Part shown: positions 10,680 to 22,231 of the stretch, in pieces | Layout of the letters: each line of letters starts with the position of its first letter | Numbering within the stretch: position 1 is the stretch's first letter | Source of the DNA: Catonia carolina | Lineage: Eukaryota; Arthropoda; Insecta; Hemiptera; Achilidae | NCBI GenBank assembly: GCA_035578175.1 | Contig: JAQMRL010000002.1 | Span: 136,390,171 to 136,454,170 of the forward strand | Direction of reading: 5' to 3' | Length of the DNA: 64,000 bases | Notes under the pieces: model-generated | Told to the model about the DNA's origin: nothing | The model's database searches: none | The model's input: only the letters and a program-made list of their open reading frames with translations | Position numbers and translations under genes: made by a program

Positions 10680-10916
10680 GAAATCGTTGTTCCTGATAAA
10701 ACAGGGTGCGTCAATAATATTTTGCAAGGTACTGTTTTGGAAGAGTTGTGTACTTTGTTTGGTACATCCTTAAAGTTGCATACAATTTCATATATTTTTC
10801 TTGACCGGCATAAAATTGTAAAACAGGAGTTTGGTTGGGGTAGAGATAATGCCAACTTGCATAGAGCTAAATGGCATAATGGAGATCTTCTCCCTAGACG
10901 CCAGTTCAATTACTGA
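10680..10916 (+). CDS. Candidate terminal exon with downstream AATAAA
   Basis: Starting right after TTTTCACAG the plus strand is open for 78 codons to a stop at 10914-10916. It reads EIVVPDKTGCVNNILQG, then LEELCTLFGTSLKLHTISY, ending LLPRRQFNY. AATAAA at 10973-10978 is well placed for cleavage. Its phase (0) does not match the two bases left by the 10201-10271 segment if they were joined directly, so either another exon lies between or one call is wrong. The minus strand is also open over most of this stretch (126 residues), so strand is not certain. No family recognised. Confidence 0.3.
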   Translation, partial: EIVVPDKTGCVNNILQGTVLEELCTLFGTSLKLHTISYIFLDRHKIVKQEFGWGRDNANLHRAKWHNGDLLPRRQFNY

Positions 10917-10978
10917 TTCATTACCCCGAGTTCCTCTCCTTCCTCTTTGTAATAGACTTTCTTCCCGAAAAAAATAAA

Positions 10979-11943
10979 CTATAAAATGTATTTACTTACG
11001 ATTCGTAGCTGTAATTTTAAACAGGAAATGAAAGAAAAAAAATTGGGTATCTCAATGAACCGACTTCAAAAAGCAAATTTGTTTAGTTAATAAAAAACCG
11101 GAATGCTTGGTACAATTTTTTATGTGGATTAACGAAGCAGATGATGCTAATTAAGATCATATAAATTTTGAGAAAAGATAAGATGCAATAAAAATTGTTT
11201 TCCATCTTCGTTTTTGTATTTGTAGTGTTGTCATTAAAAGAGCGTAAACTCTCTAATGATATATGTATACCTTATTAGCCAGCAACAGGAGGGCAACAGA
11301 GGCCAGAGCAGGTGCTGTTTATATACTCATTTCTGCGCGATTAATTTGTTTAGCGTTGATTAATATACAACGGCAGTATCAAGTGACAACGTTTCTTTTG
11401 CATGTCTTTACAATGTGTGTGTGTGTGTGTGCTTGTGTTTTTTTTTATTTACGGACACGTGTCCTGTTTACAATTTTAAAAATATTTTCGTCACTGTAAA
11501 AATAATGTTAATTGTCAGATCCACTCAGCTCCAAAGAACCTCTTATTCATGTAAAAGAACGTTAACATTTGATTTGACGTACTTAGATCTGAAAATAGAA
11601 AAGGAATATCATAAAAAATATAAATATATTACAACCACCGATTTAAGATATACTTGAAATTACACAACTTTAAATTCTATTCATTTCGCTATAAAAAATT
11701 ATATATTTACAATTTATAAATATAAAAATACATTAAGGAAGTGAATTAAAAATTTACAACATAAATGAAAATTTCCTTATTAACTCTGCACAATAGAAAT
11801 CAAATATTTAATTGCATAAACAAATTTTTTTCGTTATTTTTGAATTGAATTAAGGTTAGGAGTAACATAAAATCATTTTAGTAATAAATATAAAAATAAT
11901 TTAAAATATTCTAACTTGGTGACTAACTTGGAAGCATCATCTA
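10979..11943. other. No gene recognised; AT-rich with a (TG)n run
   Basis: A short (TG)n microsatellite lies at 11414-11431. The frames over it (poly-Val/Cys) follow from the repeat. The rest is AT-rich without recognisable content. Confidence 0.5.
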
Positions 11944-12358
11944 CGTACAAAACGTTTAGAACTTAACCGCCGCCAGAAGCTACTCTTCTGCTTAATACCC
12001 TCGATTGACATTGAACCTCCGTTCCAAAATTTTAATATACAAAACCCTTTTGAGACCGATCTGGACTTATGGTGTCCAGCTCTTTGGAGTAGCGGCAGAC
12101 AGTAATTTAAAGTCGATCCAGGCCTCTCAATCAAAATTCTTAAGACTTGCTTTTGGCGCTCCTTTTTAAGTAAGCAATAAAACCCTCCACGACGATTTCA
12201 AAATTCCGACAGTAAAGGAGTTAATCGCGTTCTTGTATAGTAAATTTCACGAACGACTAGATGTCCATCCAAACCAATTAGCCCGTGATCTAGCTACAAG
12301 GAACTTCCCACCTGTGCGACGTCTCAAGCGAAAATGGAGTAGAGACTTCTTGGTCTAA
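11944..12358 (+). pseudogene. Jockey-type LINE, C-terminal part of ORF2
   Basis: From about 12037 the frame reads IYKTLLRPIWTYGVQLFGVA, SIQASQSKFLRLAFGAPF, a stop, VSNKTLHDDFKIPTVKELIA, KFHERLDVHPNQLA, and ends RRLKRKWSRDFLV with a stop at 12356-12358. This is the region after the reverse transcriptase fingers and palm of Jockey elements. A frameshift separates the upstream piece (RLELNRRQKLLF). The in-frame stop and 5' truncation make it inactive. A related, better preserved C-terminus is at 61496-61795. Confidence 0.85.
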
Positions 12359-13905
12359 ATAACGGATAATACCCGTAATTATAAACGGAGAATTTTCTAC
12401 TGGGTACCTCTTCCCTTTAAAGCGAAACTCCCCACCACCTTTTAAATATCATATACGGAAATTGTGCAACTCAATGTACACTACCGTAATAAAAATTAAA
12501 GACCAAAAAAAGTATTCTAACTATTCTTTTTTATTTTAGCAGTCAACGATATTTATTTTTATTGTTTCGGCCTATTATTACCTGATATTTTCTCTTTTTT
12601 AACGCTATTTTTCTTGTTTTCTAAGCTTTTTTCACTAAAATCTATCTTCCCTTCTACTGCCTCAGTTTCTGATGTCATATATTGTATTTTCTTTCTCTTC
12701 GAGTTCCTCAAGTTCTTAATTTTTTTTTCCTAAAATCACTTCATATTAAAAACCTCCATAATCTTTTTTACTATCTATGAACTACATTTTCTATGTTCTC
12801 TGATATCTGTATCTATCAAATAACTGTATCGTAATTTTTTCAGGTCTATTCTTTAGATATATGCGTATAAAACTGAATTTTTCTTTTTTCATAGATTCTG
12901 TTTTATCTTTTCTATTTTCCATTTCCATATTTTCTCTTTATAACTTCTTAATCTATATTCTTCATTTTAATTTTTATTTGGAACGTATATTTACCTCTGA
13001 AATTTTCTCACTTTTAGTCTTATTTTTGCCTTAAAACTCTTCTTCTGATACAAGATACAATCAACAAATTATTGTTCATTTCAAAAACATTAATTGAGTC
13101 GGTCGTAATTATTCTCACCAAGTCCAAAAAATATATTGAAAATGATATTAATGTTCAGTTTCATTCAATATCCCAAGACGCACATCACACATTACAAGAT
13201 AACGTTTGTAAAATATATTTTATAATTGATTTTTGAGATTTTATTAGCTTTAACAATGTAACAATATTTTGTCGGTAATTAGAAACCGTACATAAGTGTC
13301 GTAATGTTTCACAATTCATCATAATCTCATAAACTGTCATATTCCTAGAAAAACCCCTTGATCCATATAGCTACTATTGCCGTACCACACTTTTTTGAGG
13401 CCTAATTGAGGCCTACCTCAATTAATTAATTAATTTATTTATTACTAAAAACAATACAATGAATTTTATCTTATTTTATTTCCTAATTCCCGCATAGGTC
13501 TAGCCTTTGCACGGGTATGAGTTGGTTAATATTGTAAAGCTTATTTCTACTTAGACTAAAAAAATAAAATTTACAGAAAAAACATAAAATAAAATTTCCA
13601 AACGAAATACTAAACTTAATATATTATAATTTAATTATTAAAACTTCCCATTACTACAATATATATAATATAATTTGTTAAATTATAGTAATTATTATTG
13701 GTTGTAAATATCAAATGAAAGAAAAAAATTACTATTACACTAAATTTAATAATACATACTAATACTACAATTTTCAACCATAATCATAATAGGTATTCTA
13801 ATACCAAAATAAATAAAAAAATAAAATGACATGTTGTGGCAAAGGATGAAAGCAGACTTTCAATGACAATTCTGACAAAAATTTATGACTGAACAAGAGG
13901 AAGAG
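12359..13905. other. No gene recognised; T-rich then A-rich DNA
   Basis: Strongly T-rich on the plus strand to about 13050. An (AATT)n run at about 13420-13440 may be the 3' microsatellite tail of the minus-strand LINE at 13906-14275, with 13440-13905 as its 3' UTR; this is inferred from position only. Confidence 0.45.
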
Positions 13906-14275
13906 CAATTAGTTTGAATAAATACAACTAATCAAATCCTCAGTCTGCCCTCTCCCTAAATTAATCAGCCAGTCGGTTAATCTTCTTTTATATATTTGAG
14001 GAGTTACATCAGTATTTTGGATAGTCTCTGGCAAATTAAGGTATGTGATTGAAGCTTTATAATTTGCTGCAGTGTTATTAATGGTTTTTTGCAATTTAGC
14101 GGCTTGTTATCCAATATGGTTTACAGCTCTGGTATAATAATTATGAGTTATTTTCTGTAGTACAGAAAGTTTATTAGATCTTATGTTACATATTTGATAA
14201 TTAATTAATTTTTTAAAATTACAACAATGTTTCTTATGAAATTGTGAAATAGATAAAAGTTTTTTAGGTGGGTGT
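13906..14275 (-). pseudogene. CR1/L2-like LINE, C-terminal RT fragment
   Basis: The minus strand reads LLSISQFHKKHCCNFKKLI, then HNYYTRAVNHI, a stop, AAKLQKTINNTAANYKASIT, and YLNLPETIQNT...YKRRLTDWLINLG to a stop near 13909. The pattern 'Y.TR...', 'K.S..Y..LP..I' and 'FK..L..WL' is the C-terminal signature of CR1/L2-type LINE ORF2. One stop near 14100 breaks it. Confidence 0.65.
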
Positions 14276-15297
14276 AATATTACAAAATAAATAAATAAAT
14301 ACGTATTAGTTAATGGACTTCGTAAAGATAAGTAGATATAATCTATTTGGTTTTCAAACGAATAATTTTATAAATTACCAAGCCAAATAGATATTATTAA
14401 ATTGAATAAGTATTAGTGTTCTTTGTATATTGTACAAGTTTTTAGAAGTAATAATAGTATAGTAATTTGAGTAAAAGTATAGGATATACCTATGTACTGT
14501 AGTAAATCAAAATGTTGTAAGTGAAAGCCAGATGGTAAATTAAGTATACTGCATTATAAATAAACACAAAAATAACGAGAAGGATAGATATATAAGATAA
14601 AAAAAGATAAATGCATATTAAATAGACAAAGATAGATTATTATGAATTTCATGTTAGTATTTGTAATGGTGGCTGGAGAGTGGAGACGAATTTGGCATCC
14701 TCTGTTTCCCCATCCCTTTACAAGTCTATGCAAGTAGCAGCAACGTTGATGTCGAAGTCAAAGAATAGTATATAATATATAAGCATATGTATAATAAAGT
14801 GACTTGCTACTAATACTACTACTATTACTATTATTAATATTATTACTATTACTTCTACGACCACATAGTTAAAGCCACGCGTGCGAGCGATCTAGCTAGC
14901 TGCTCATACATATGCCAGCCGGTCGGGTGTTTTCTGTTTGCCAGTTTATAATTAAATATATTTTGGTGGGGTAAATAACCTTTCCAAATTACCATAACAA
15001 AAAAATTAAATTTATTAAAAAATGATATATTCATATTCATTTATTTTTGCATGTAATTAATGTAATTTAATTAATTACACTATTAATAACCTTATATTTT
15101 AATAAATTATTTATTATATTAGTTATTTTACGTAGACATTTCTTCAATCAATTTTTAATATTCAAGGATCTTATATTTGGTACGTCAAAATATAACACTT
15201 TGTCAGCTAGGATAAAATTGATTTTTATAATTATTTAGGTTCAGGGATAAGATACGTGAATACTTTTGCTCATCACGAAGAGAACTCTTATAAAGTA
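14276..15297. other. No gene recognised; short GC-richer patch and AT microsatellites
   Basis: A patch at 14660-14765 is less AT-rich and open for about 30 codons, without a match. (TAC/TAT)n-like repeats lie at about 14805-14850. Confidence 0.45.
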
Positions 15298-15733
15298 ACT
15301 AGCATGCCCCGTCGCGGCTTTGCACGCGAAAAATGGTGTAATCACCAATTAAAAGAAAATTAAAACAAATTAAAGAAACACGGAACTTTACTTTTATAAA
15401 ATACTCAACAATACAAAATCGTATCTACATTATAAAATACAATAAAATTATCATGTGATGTTGTCACCAGCTGATCTTAGTACCACGTCGCTATTTGCTA
15501 AATCATATGACTTTATTTATGAAAAATCTGTATTTGAATCACATCAGCTGGTTTAAAAGCAGCATATTATCTAACCTCATAAAAGCCTTATAGTAGGAAA
15601 TAAACATTATTTTCAACCCTTTAGGGCTAACTTTTTAAGGGTTTCAATAGCCTAAAACCTGCACCGGCATCATTGTTACAACATAAAATAAACTGCATGA
15701 AAATTCGTTCAGTAATTTAGAAGATAAAGGGGA

Positions 15734-15781
<48 letters not shown>

Positions 15782-15832
15782 GCACACACACACATACATC
15801 GAATTTTATATATATATATATATATAGATTAA
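15298..15832 (+). mobile_element. RTE-like LINE/SINE 3' end with microsatellite tail
   Basis: The unit begins with a GC-rich GCATGCCCCGTCGCGGC patch. It ends with the block GAAAATTCGTTCAGTAATTT, GAAGATAAAGGGGAACATAC, then (CATA)n, (CA)n and (TA)n. Motifs of this kind ('gttcagtagttt...gataaag...aacatacatac') are typical of the shared 3' ends of RTE-clade LINEs and the SINEs they mobilise in arthropods. The family link is from memory; the tail repeats are seen directly. Confidence 0.55.
15727..15825. repeat. Compound (CATA)n-(CA)n-(TA)n microsatellite
   Basis: Read directly: CATACATACATA, then about 20 CA/CG units, then about ten TA units. It is the tail of the preceding repeat. Confidence 0.9.
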
Positions 15833-15847
15833 ATTTGACTTAATAGT

Positions 15848-16185
15848 TTTGCCCATAACAAGACAGGTGGAGTGTCAAATTATTTAACTCAATCTGTTCG
15901 TTGCAGGATATTAAATAAATAGTTCTGTTTCTTATCACATGGTCAGCCAAGTAAATTACTGAATCATTTAAGAACAGAAGAGGTAGAGGTGTAAAAGACA
16001 CTAATCAGAGTTATCTCTTCTGAAAGTAATGAATTTCATTATACAGGCAGACCCTGTGGTAAATGAAGTGAAGATGTCATTTGCAGAGTGGAAAATATGT
16101 GCTTTTCAGAGGGCTCGGCATGCTAATAAGCGTATTTTTCCATTCAGTGAGGAAGGTAAACCACCTCAATCCTCGTCGACAAAAT
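15848..16185 (+). mobile_element. SINE with CAA-type tail (family V), 3'-truncated copy
   Basis: Starts TTGCCCATAACA, matches the copies at 24.6, 47.2, 56.5 and 57.1 kb through TCTTATCACATGGTCAGCC, AGACACTAATCAGAG and the AACCACCTCA block, then breaks off near CCTCGTCG before the tail. Confidence 0.8.
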
Positions 16186-16189
16186 AATG

Positions 16190-16990
16190 TTTTAATTTTA
16201 CGTTGAACATTAATTAGGAACAATTTTAGTTCAAGAAATATGTACTGGTAATTTAAATTACCATCTTGTCATAAAAAACAATTAGTTAAGAAATTTAAAA
16301 TTAATAACTAAATTTAGATTTCAATTTTCTACTTGTATTAAAGTGAACTTGCAGAACAAGCTTTAATATGATCCGTTATTACCACATTAAGATATCAGCC
16401 TAATTAAAATGAAAGTTTATCTACTGTATCAATTTTATGCATAACAAAATAATATATTCCTTATTTACCAGTAAATAAAATAATATTGTAGATTAATCAA
16501 GTTTATTTATTTTTTATATCAAGATATTTTATTTATTTATTATCGTTATTAAATAAATAACAAAATAACATACTAATCAAAATAAGTTATTTATTTACTT
16601 AATCTGGTCTTGTCTTCATCCGATACGCAATATCTTAGAAATAACGGGTGCAGATACATAAATAAACCATTTTGAATGATTTATAAAAGGAACTGCATTT
16701 AAATTTATACGTGTTATAAAATGACTGAAAAGGAATTTATAACAATTTTATGATTAAAAAACATGTACGAACATTTTAAAAAACTAATTCATTTTTTGAA
16801 TTATTTTAAATAAATTAAAATTCAGGTTGTGTTTTATTTATTACTGTTTTATAAATTATTATAGGATTTATGTTAAGTTGTATTTATTGAATTATTTGTG
16901 CGTATTTACATGCAGGCAAGTATGTCGAATAGATGATTAAAAACATTCTGAATAACATATTCATGTACCCAAGAAGTTGTTATTGTGTTT
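16190..16990. other. No gene recognised; very AT-rich
   Basis: Long A/T runs and TTTATTTATT motifs only. Confidence 0.55.
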
Positions 16991-16997
16991 ACATCGA

Positions 16998-17425
16998 ACT
17001 GCGTATTGCTTGAGTCGCAGCTCCATGTAGTTGGAAGGAATGTAGTGCATTGTTATAGAAGTGGGAGAATGAATGAGTTAGTAGTGTTTCACAGCTGATG
17101 CATTTGTAGTGGTAGCGTGTACTAACTAGACCAAAAAAATATTCTTATCCGGCGCATTAATTTAACAAAATACCTACCGGGTTATTAACTTGGTCGGATT
17201 CATAATATTTAACTTACCAATTCATAACAAAATATGTAAATAAACGAATGTAAAAATTACGAACAAATATGTTAATTATTACGGAAAGTTTTCAAACGAA
17301 TGTTTTGTATCAGAGTAATACAACAATTGTTCTCCCAGCATGCGTCACTCATTCATTATAGTACCTCACCCGTACCCTTCAGCCCACAACTACACGGAGC
17401 TTGGAACCGCACAATATTTTTTAAT
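16998..17425. mobile_element. Candidate MITE with imperfect terminal inverted repeats
   Basis: The left end ATTGCTTGAGTCGCAGCTCC followed by ATGTAGTTG is mirrored at the right by the inverse of CAACTACACGGAGCTTGG then AACCGCACAAT. The inner arms also share GGGAGAA and AATGAATGAGT. No clear target duplication is seen, so this is tentative. Confidence 0.38.
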
Positions 17426-17523
17426 GAATAATACGGTAACCTTTTTTTAAATACTACAAAAATTTTGTACTTTAGTTACAGAACCTTACAAATGAGAGAA
17501 AAGTTCTGAGGAAAATTTACCTA

Positions 17524-18447
17524 TGAGGTGTGGCTATTAAATAACGAGACTGACTATGTAAAAAAAATTATTTTAATTTTATACATAATCACTTATTATC
17601 ATCTTCAATATATACTCCTTATCTATCCCTACAACGCTCCATACAAATTTTCCATTGTTGGAAACAGTGCTGGAAGTCATCTTCTGTCAGCTCTTTCAGG
17701 ACACGTGCCGCTTTCTCTTTTACAGCTTTCACAGACTCAAATCTTGCCCCTTTTAATGCAGATTTCACCTTAGGGAACAGAAAGAAGTCACATGGTGCAA
17801 GATCTGGTGAATAAGGTAGACGTTCTAACGTTGAGATGCTGTACTGGGCTAGGAACCTCTTGACAGATAATGTGGAATGAGGTGGGGCATTGTCTTGGTA
17901 GAGAACCCATGATTTGTCCTTCCACATTTCAGGGCGTTTTTTCCTTACTCCTTGACGTAGTTTAAAAAGTACCTCAAGGTAGTAATATTGATTAATTGTT
18001 TGACCTTCAGAAACTCAGTGAATGTACACAATCCCATGGATATAAAAAAAAAACAATCATTGCTTTAAATTTTGACTTGCTCATTCGAGCTTTTTTGGCT
18101 CTCGGTGAAGTTCGGCTCTTCCAGTGCATGGATTGGCGCTTCGTTTCCGGATCATAAGTAAACAATCACGTTTCATCACATGTTATTATCTTCTACCTGT
18201 TCGCTAAGGTGAAATCTTCAATGAAAGGGACAAGATTTGAATCTGTGGAAGCTGTAAAAGAGAAAGCAGCACGTGTCCTGAAGGACTGACAGAAGATGAC
18301 TTCCAGCACTGTTTCCAACAATGGAAAATTCGCTTGGAGCGTTGTAGGGATAGAGAAGGAGTGTATATTGAAAATGATAATAAGTTATTATGTATAAAAA
18401 AATACTTTTTTACAACGTCAGTCTCTTTATTTAATAGCCACATCTCG
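17524..18447 (-). mobile_element. Rearranged mariner element made of two inverted 3' ends, copy B
   Basis: Same plan as 3503-4431: the left, minus-strand transposase runs from the Asp-1 region to the C-terminus, followed by an inverted second copy of the last ~260 bp on the right (FYLFAKVKSSMKGTRFESVE on the plus strand from about 18195). TA flanks both ends. Flanking DNA differs from copy A, so the two are separate insertions and not a segmental duplication. Small indels occur in both arms, for example a 2-base loss in the AAGGAGCTGACAG region. Confidence 0.88.
17619..17927 (-). pseudogene. Mariner transposase, C-terminal catalytic part (copy B)
   Basis: 102 open residues with YQDNAPPH (Asp 2; the usual His before Gln is now Tyr) and YSPDLAPCDFFLFPKVK (Asp 3), 34 residues apart. 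It ends ERCRDR at a new stop, about ten residues short of copy A. The Asp-1 motif CDE is upstream near 18170 (minus strand: MCDET region); the N-terminal domain is missing as in copy A. Confidence 0.82.
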
Positions 18448-18647
18448 TATAGTCCAAAGAACAATGAAAATGGAGAATAGAAGTTAAGTTACAGATACAT
18501 AGGAATGGAAAAATATAAAGGATAACTTTTCAGAGCGTAAAAGTAAATGTTTTTAATACTATGAAGAACATGTTTACTTGTCAATTTAAGGAAAATGACA
18601 TTTAAAACCATTTCACTTTTATTTTTACCGAGTAAACCTCTAGGGAT

Positions 18648-18800
18648 TCGGCCGACCTGTTAGTGTAATGGTCAGAGCATCAGCTTTCTATACCAGGGGT
18701 CTCCGGTTCGATTCTCGGTTAGATCTAGGATTTTTCTTAACATAATTTTATTTATCAACCCTTATCATTAGCGTTAACCTTAACGAGCTTAACGAAGACT
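18648..18800 (+). mobile_element. tRNA-derived SINE head, family III
   Basis: A tRNA-like head is clear: an A-box region (TTAGTGTAATGGTCAGAGC) and a B-box (GGTTCGATTCTCG) about 40 bases later. No cloverleaf with an acceptor end and no tRNA 3' end follow, so this is a SINE and not a tRNA gene. The body is AT-rich and its 3' limit is unclear. Confidence 0.68.
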
Positions 18801-19395
18801 TAATTTAATAATTTTGTTATTGATTTTTAACACTTTACGGGTTAAAAATTAATGTTCTTCAAGAAGATTGGAAAATTGATAAGTAGTTGAAATTTTTAAT
18901 TTTACGATCATTTACTATATTCTTAGAGAATTTGCGTTAAAATTTGGTCGGGTAAAACAAAACTCGTTACGGTTCAAAGCGGTCTTTTTTCTGTTGTTTA
19001 AACAATTATTATCTTATATTTTCTCTTATATTTTATCTTAATTATTATTTATCATATAATTATCTTACAATTTTATCTTACATTTATTATCTTATATAGT
19101 ATTATCTTATATTTTCCATATGAAATGAATTTCCATTTCTCTACCTCAACTCAAAGTTTTGGGATAATGTCCCTAAGCACACTTTAAAATCCTTGTAGTC
19201 CATTTATCGCATTACTAGATCCCTCACAAAACGCCTTTATTATGGTTGATACTTGAGGGTCTGCTTTGAAAGTCTTTCATACTGCTAACCTGATCCGGAA
19301 AAATCTTGCATTAATAGCCTATACAATTTTGCTATCATTCTTCGCCTCGATGTTTATTTGCTGGCGGATGTTTTGGTCCTCATTCCATCTCACCA
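18801..19395. other. No gene recognised
   Basis: AT-rich, with a TATCTTATATTTT-type repetitive stretch at about 19000-19120. Confidence 0.5.
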
Positions 19396-19399
19396 GTTA

Positions 19400-20400
19400 C
19401 CGTCCAACATTAACCTCAGGAACTGCTTATATTCACCGTCTTTTTTTACAGTTTCGCTGCTTTAGAAGCCTGTAGGCCCAACATTAACCTCAGGAACTGC
19501 TATATTCACCATCCTTCTTTTCTGCAGTTTCGCTGCCTTAGAAGCCTGTAGGTCCAACATTAACGTCAGAAACTGTTTATATTCACCGTCCTTCTCATTT
19601 TACCGTTCACTGCCTTAGAAGCCCGTAGGTCCAACATTAATCTCAGGAACTGTTTATATTCGCCTTCTATTTTTACAGTTTCGCTGACTTAGAAGCCTGT
19701 AGGCCCAACATTAACCTCAGGAACTGCTATATTTACCGTCTTTCTTTTCTGCAGTTTCGCTTCCTTAGAAGCCTGAGGTACAACATTAACGTCAGAAACT
19801 GTTTATATTTACCGTCTTTCTCATTTTACCGTTCACTGCCTTAGAAGCCTGTAGGTCCAACATTAACCTCCGGAACTGTTTATATTCACCGTCTGTTTTT
19901 ACCGTTTCACTGCCTTAGAAGCCTGCAGGTCCAACATTAATCTCAGGAACTGTTTATATTCACCGTCTTTCTTTTTTTACCGATTCACTGCCTTAGAAGC
20001 CTGTAGGTCCAACATTAATCTCAGGAACTGTTTATATTCACCGTCTTTCTTTTTTACAGTTTCACTGCCTTAGAAGCCAGTAGGTCCTACATTAATCTAA
20101 GGAACTGTTTATATTCACCGTCTTTCTTTTTTTACCGATTCACTGCCTTAGAAGCCTGTAGGTCCAACATTATTCTCAGGAACTATTTATATTCACCGTC
20201 TTTCTTTTTTTACAGTTTCACTGCCTTAGAAGCCTGTAGATCCAACATTAACCTCAGGAACTATTTATACTCATCGTCTTTCTTTTTTTACCGTTTTACT
20301 TCCTTAGGCTTATAAGCCTGTGGGCTCAGCATTAACCTCAGGAACTGTTTATATTCATGGTCTTTTTTTATAGTTTCACTGCTTCAGAAACCTGTAGGTA
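19400..20400. repeat. ~77-bp minisatellite, about 13 units, with higher-order structure
   Basis: The unit is marked by CTTAGAAGCCTGTAGG, CCAACATTAA, CTCAGGAACTG and TATTCACCGTCTTTC. Unit starts fall at 19461, 19537, 19614, 19688, 19764, 19840, 19914, 19992, 20069, 20147, 20225, about 20304 and 20382, so spacing is 74-80 bp. Variant units recur in order: a three-unit block 19461-19687 is repeated at 19688-19913, and a two-unit block 19914-20068 is repeated at 20069-20224. Short frames across it are incidental. Confidence 0.93.
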
Positions 20401-20404
20401 TAGA

Positions 20405-21540
20405 CAACAACTGATAAAACATCAACATAAATTCCATCCTGATTTATTCTTTAAAGACCATCTTAAAATATCACACGTGCTGTTCTGTTTCTCTAGTTTG
20501 GTACCAAACTTGACACATGCTTTTCAGGTTTATCATTTACTCATTATCCTGAAATGTCATAGCCTTTTTCTTGAAAACTAAAATTAAATCATTATACTTC
20601 ATTAGAACTCGCTGTACTTTTAATACAGCAAGTTTAAATACCATGCTGTTGTCAGAAATTAAAAGTTAATCGTCTTGAAGGTTTTAATTGGAATTACACG
20701 TTGAAAAATTAAATAAATTTATTATACACAATTGTTGTTGAATAAAAATGGATTGGCATATTTTGTTTTAACGAAGAGAAGAAACTGAAATCGTTAAATT
20801 ATTTTTTAAATGTTACAGAAGTTGACAGGCTAAGATGAAATTAAGGGAATGGAGTGAGAGCAGTAGTTGAATCAACATAAGTAATTTAAATGTAATATGT
20901 ATTTTTAAAAAAATCAAGTAAAAGAATGCGATACATATTCCACTGAATACATTCCTTATGTATATAAAGACACGAAATATATTATTTAATTATTCTTGTA
21001 GTTCGGATTGATTTAAATATCTTGTATTTGTATAACAATTTTCTTTTTCTTTTCTGTCTTAAAGATAAATTTTGGTATTTGACATATTAATAATATGATT
21101 TATTTTTTCGAATGTCTTTTCACTTGATACCAAGTTACAAAATTAATACAATTCATTATTTTGTGGTTGCTCGGTAGCTCTGTATTTTATTATACTAGTT
21201 AATTTGTTTATTTATATGTTAAATAAATTATACCAGATGCCGGAGATGAAGGTGTGTATATTTAACAAAAATCTGTAGGTAAGAATATATGACCTTAGGT
21301 TGATAATCTTTACTTCTTTTTTATAAAATAATATTTTTCATATTCTAACATATAAGTCTAGGTTCTTTTCGTAATAAGGGTATAATAAATAATAAAACAT
21401 TCCTGTAAATTTTCAACAATTATTTATTGACACGATTAATAATTTACAATTAATTATTAAACTTAGACAAACAACAACTTACAATTAGATTATTTCAATT
21501 AAATTAATTACAAAACTTGAAGCTTCATCTAAACTTGACT
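20405..21540. other. No gene recognised; AT-rich
   Basis: The stretch 21415-21530 (TTATTTATTGACAC then AATTAATTACAA) resembles 39990-40080 and may be an old dispersed repeat. Nothing else is seen. Confidence 0.45.
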
Positions 21541-22231
21541 ATAAATGAATCGGTCATTTCAGAAAGCCCATAAGCCATAAAAGTAACTTTTGGAAAAGTA
21601 AAAAAACTGGTAATTTACTACGTTTCAATAAAATACAATATTAAAAAATATAATTTGTTCAGAGGGCTATTCCCTTAAATAAAAAAATATATACTTTTGT
21701 CATTTTAAAGATACACACTTTTTTAAATAAACGTTAAAATTTTTACTTCAGGTTTTTCCAAAATAAATTGGAGTAAAATGTTAATGTACGTTGTTTTCTG
21801 TAGACCAGAAGAAAATTGTGTTGTAGAATAGTATTTATTTATCTATTTCAATAGTTTACATTAGTGACTTTCAATAAAAATTGAAATTCTTAACTTTAAG
21901 AAAGAAAAATGTTGCTTTTCAGGACTATTTACATTCTTTGTCATCACAAACAATAGTTAACTCCTTAAAAAGATTTTTGCGTAGAATCTTTGTGTAGCCT
22001 CTTCCTCTAGAAAGTAGAACTTAAATTATCCACTTCCATTTTTTAATTAGAAGGAAGCACTTTATATCACTTAGAATACGCCTTTTCTAAGTGTTATATT
22101 ACTACTTAAGAAAAGCCAGACTTAGGTGATTTTTGTAAGGATGGTGTGTTTGCATTCAGTTAGTTCTAAAATACACAAAAGAAAAAAATGTAAAATTTTG
22201 ACTTATGGGCTTTCTGAAATGACTGATTTAT
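21541..22231. mobile_element. MITE, copy 1
   Basis: The ends are inverted: GTCATTTCAGAAAGCCCATA near 21553 and its inverse, TATGGGCTTTCTGAAATGAC, near 22204. The inside is AT-rich and non-coding. A second, truncated copy in opposite orientation lies at 46795-47187, which confirms a mobile family. Confidence 0.78.

Noticed and set aside
10529..10909. 126-residue open frame on the minus strand
   Set aside because: It has no recognisable motif and overlaps a plus-strand frame with a good acceptor and a downstream AATAAA. I kept the plus-strand reading, with low confidence, and note that the strand is not certain.
11263..11499. Frames over the (TG)n run
   Set aside because: Their Val/Cys repeats derive from the microsatellite.
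19400..20400. A CRISPR-like array
   Set aside because: The units are directly adjacent with no unique spacers; it is a tandem minisatellite.
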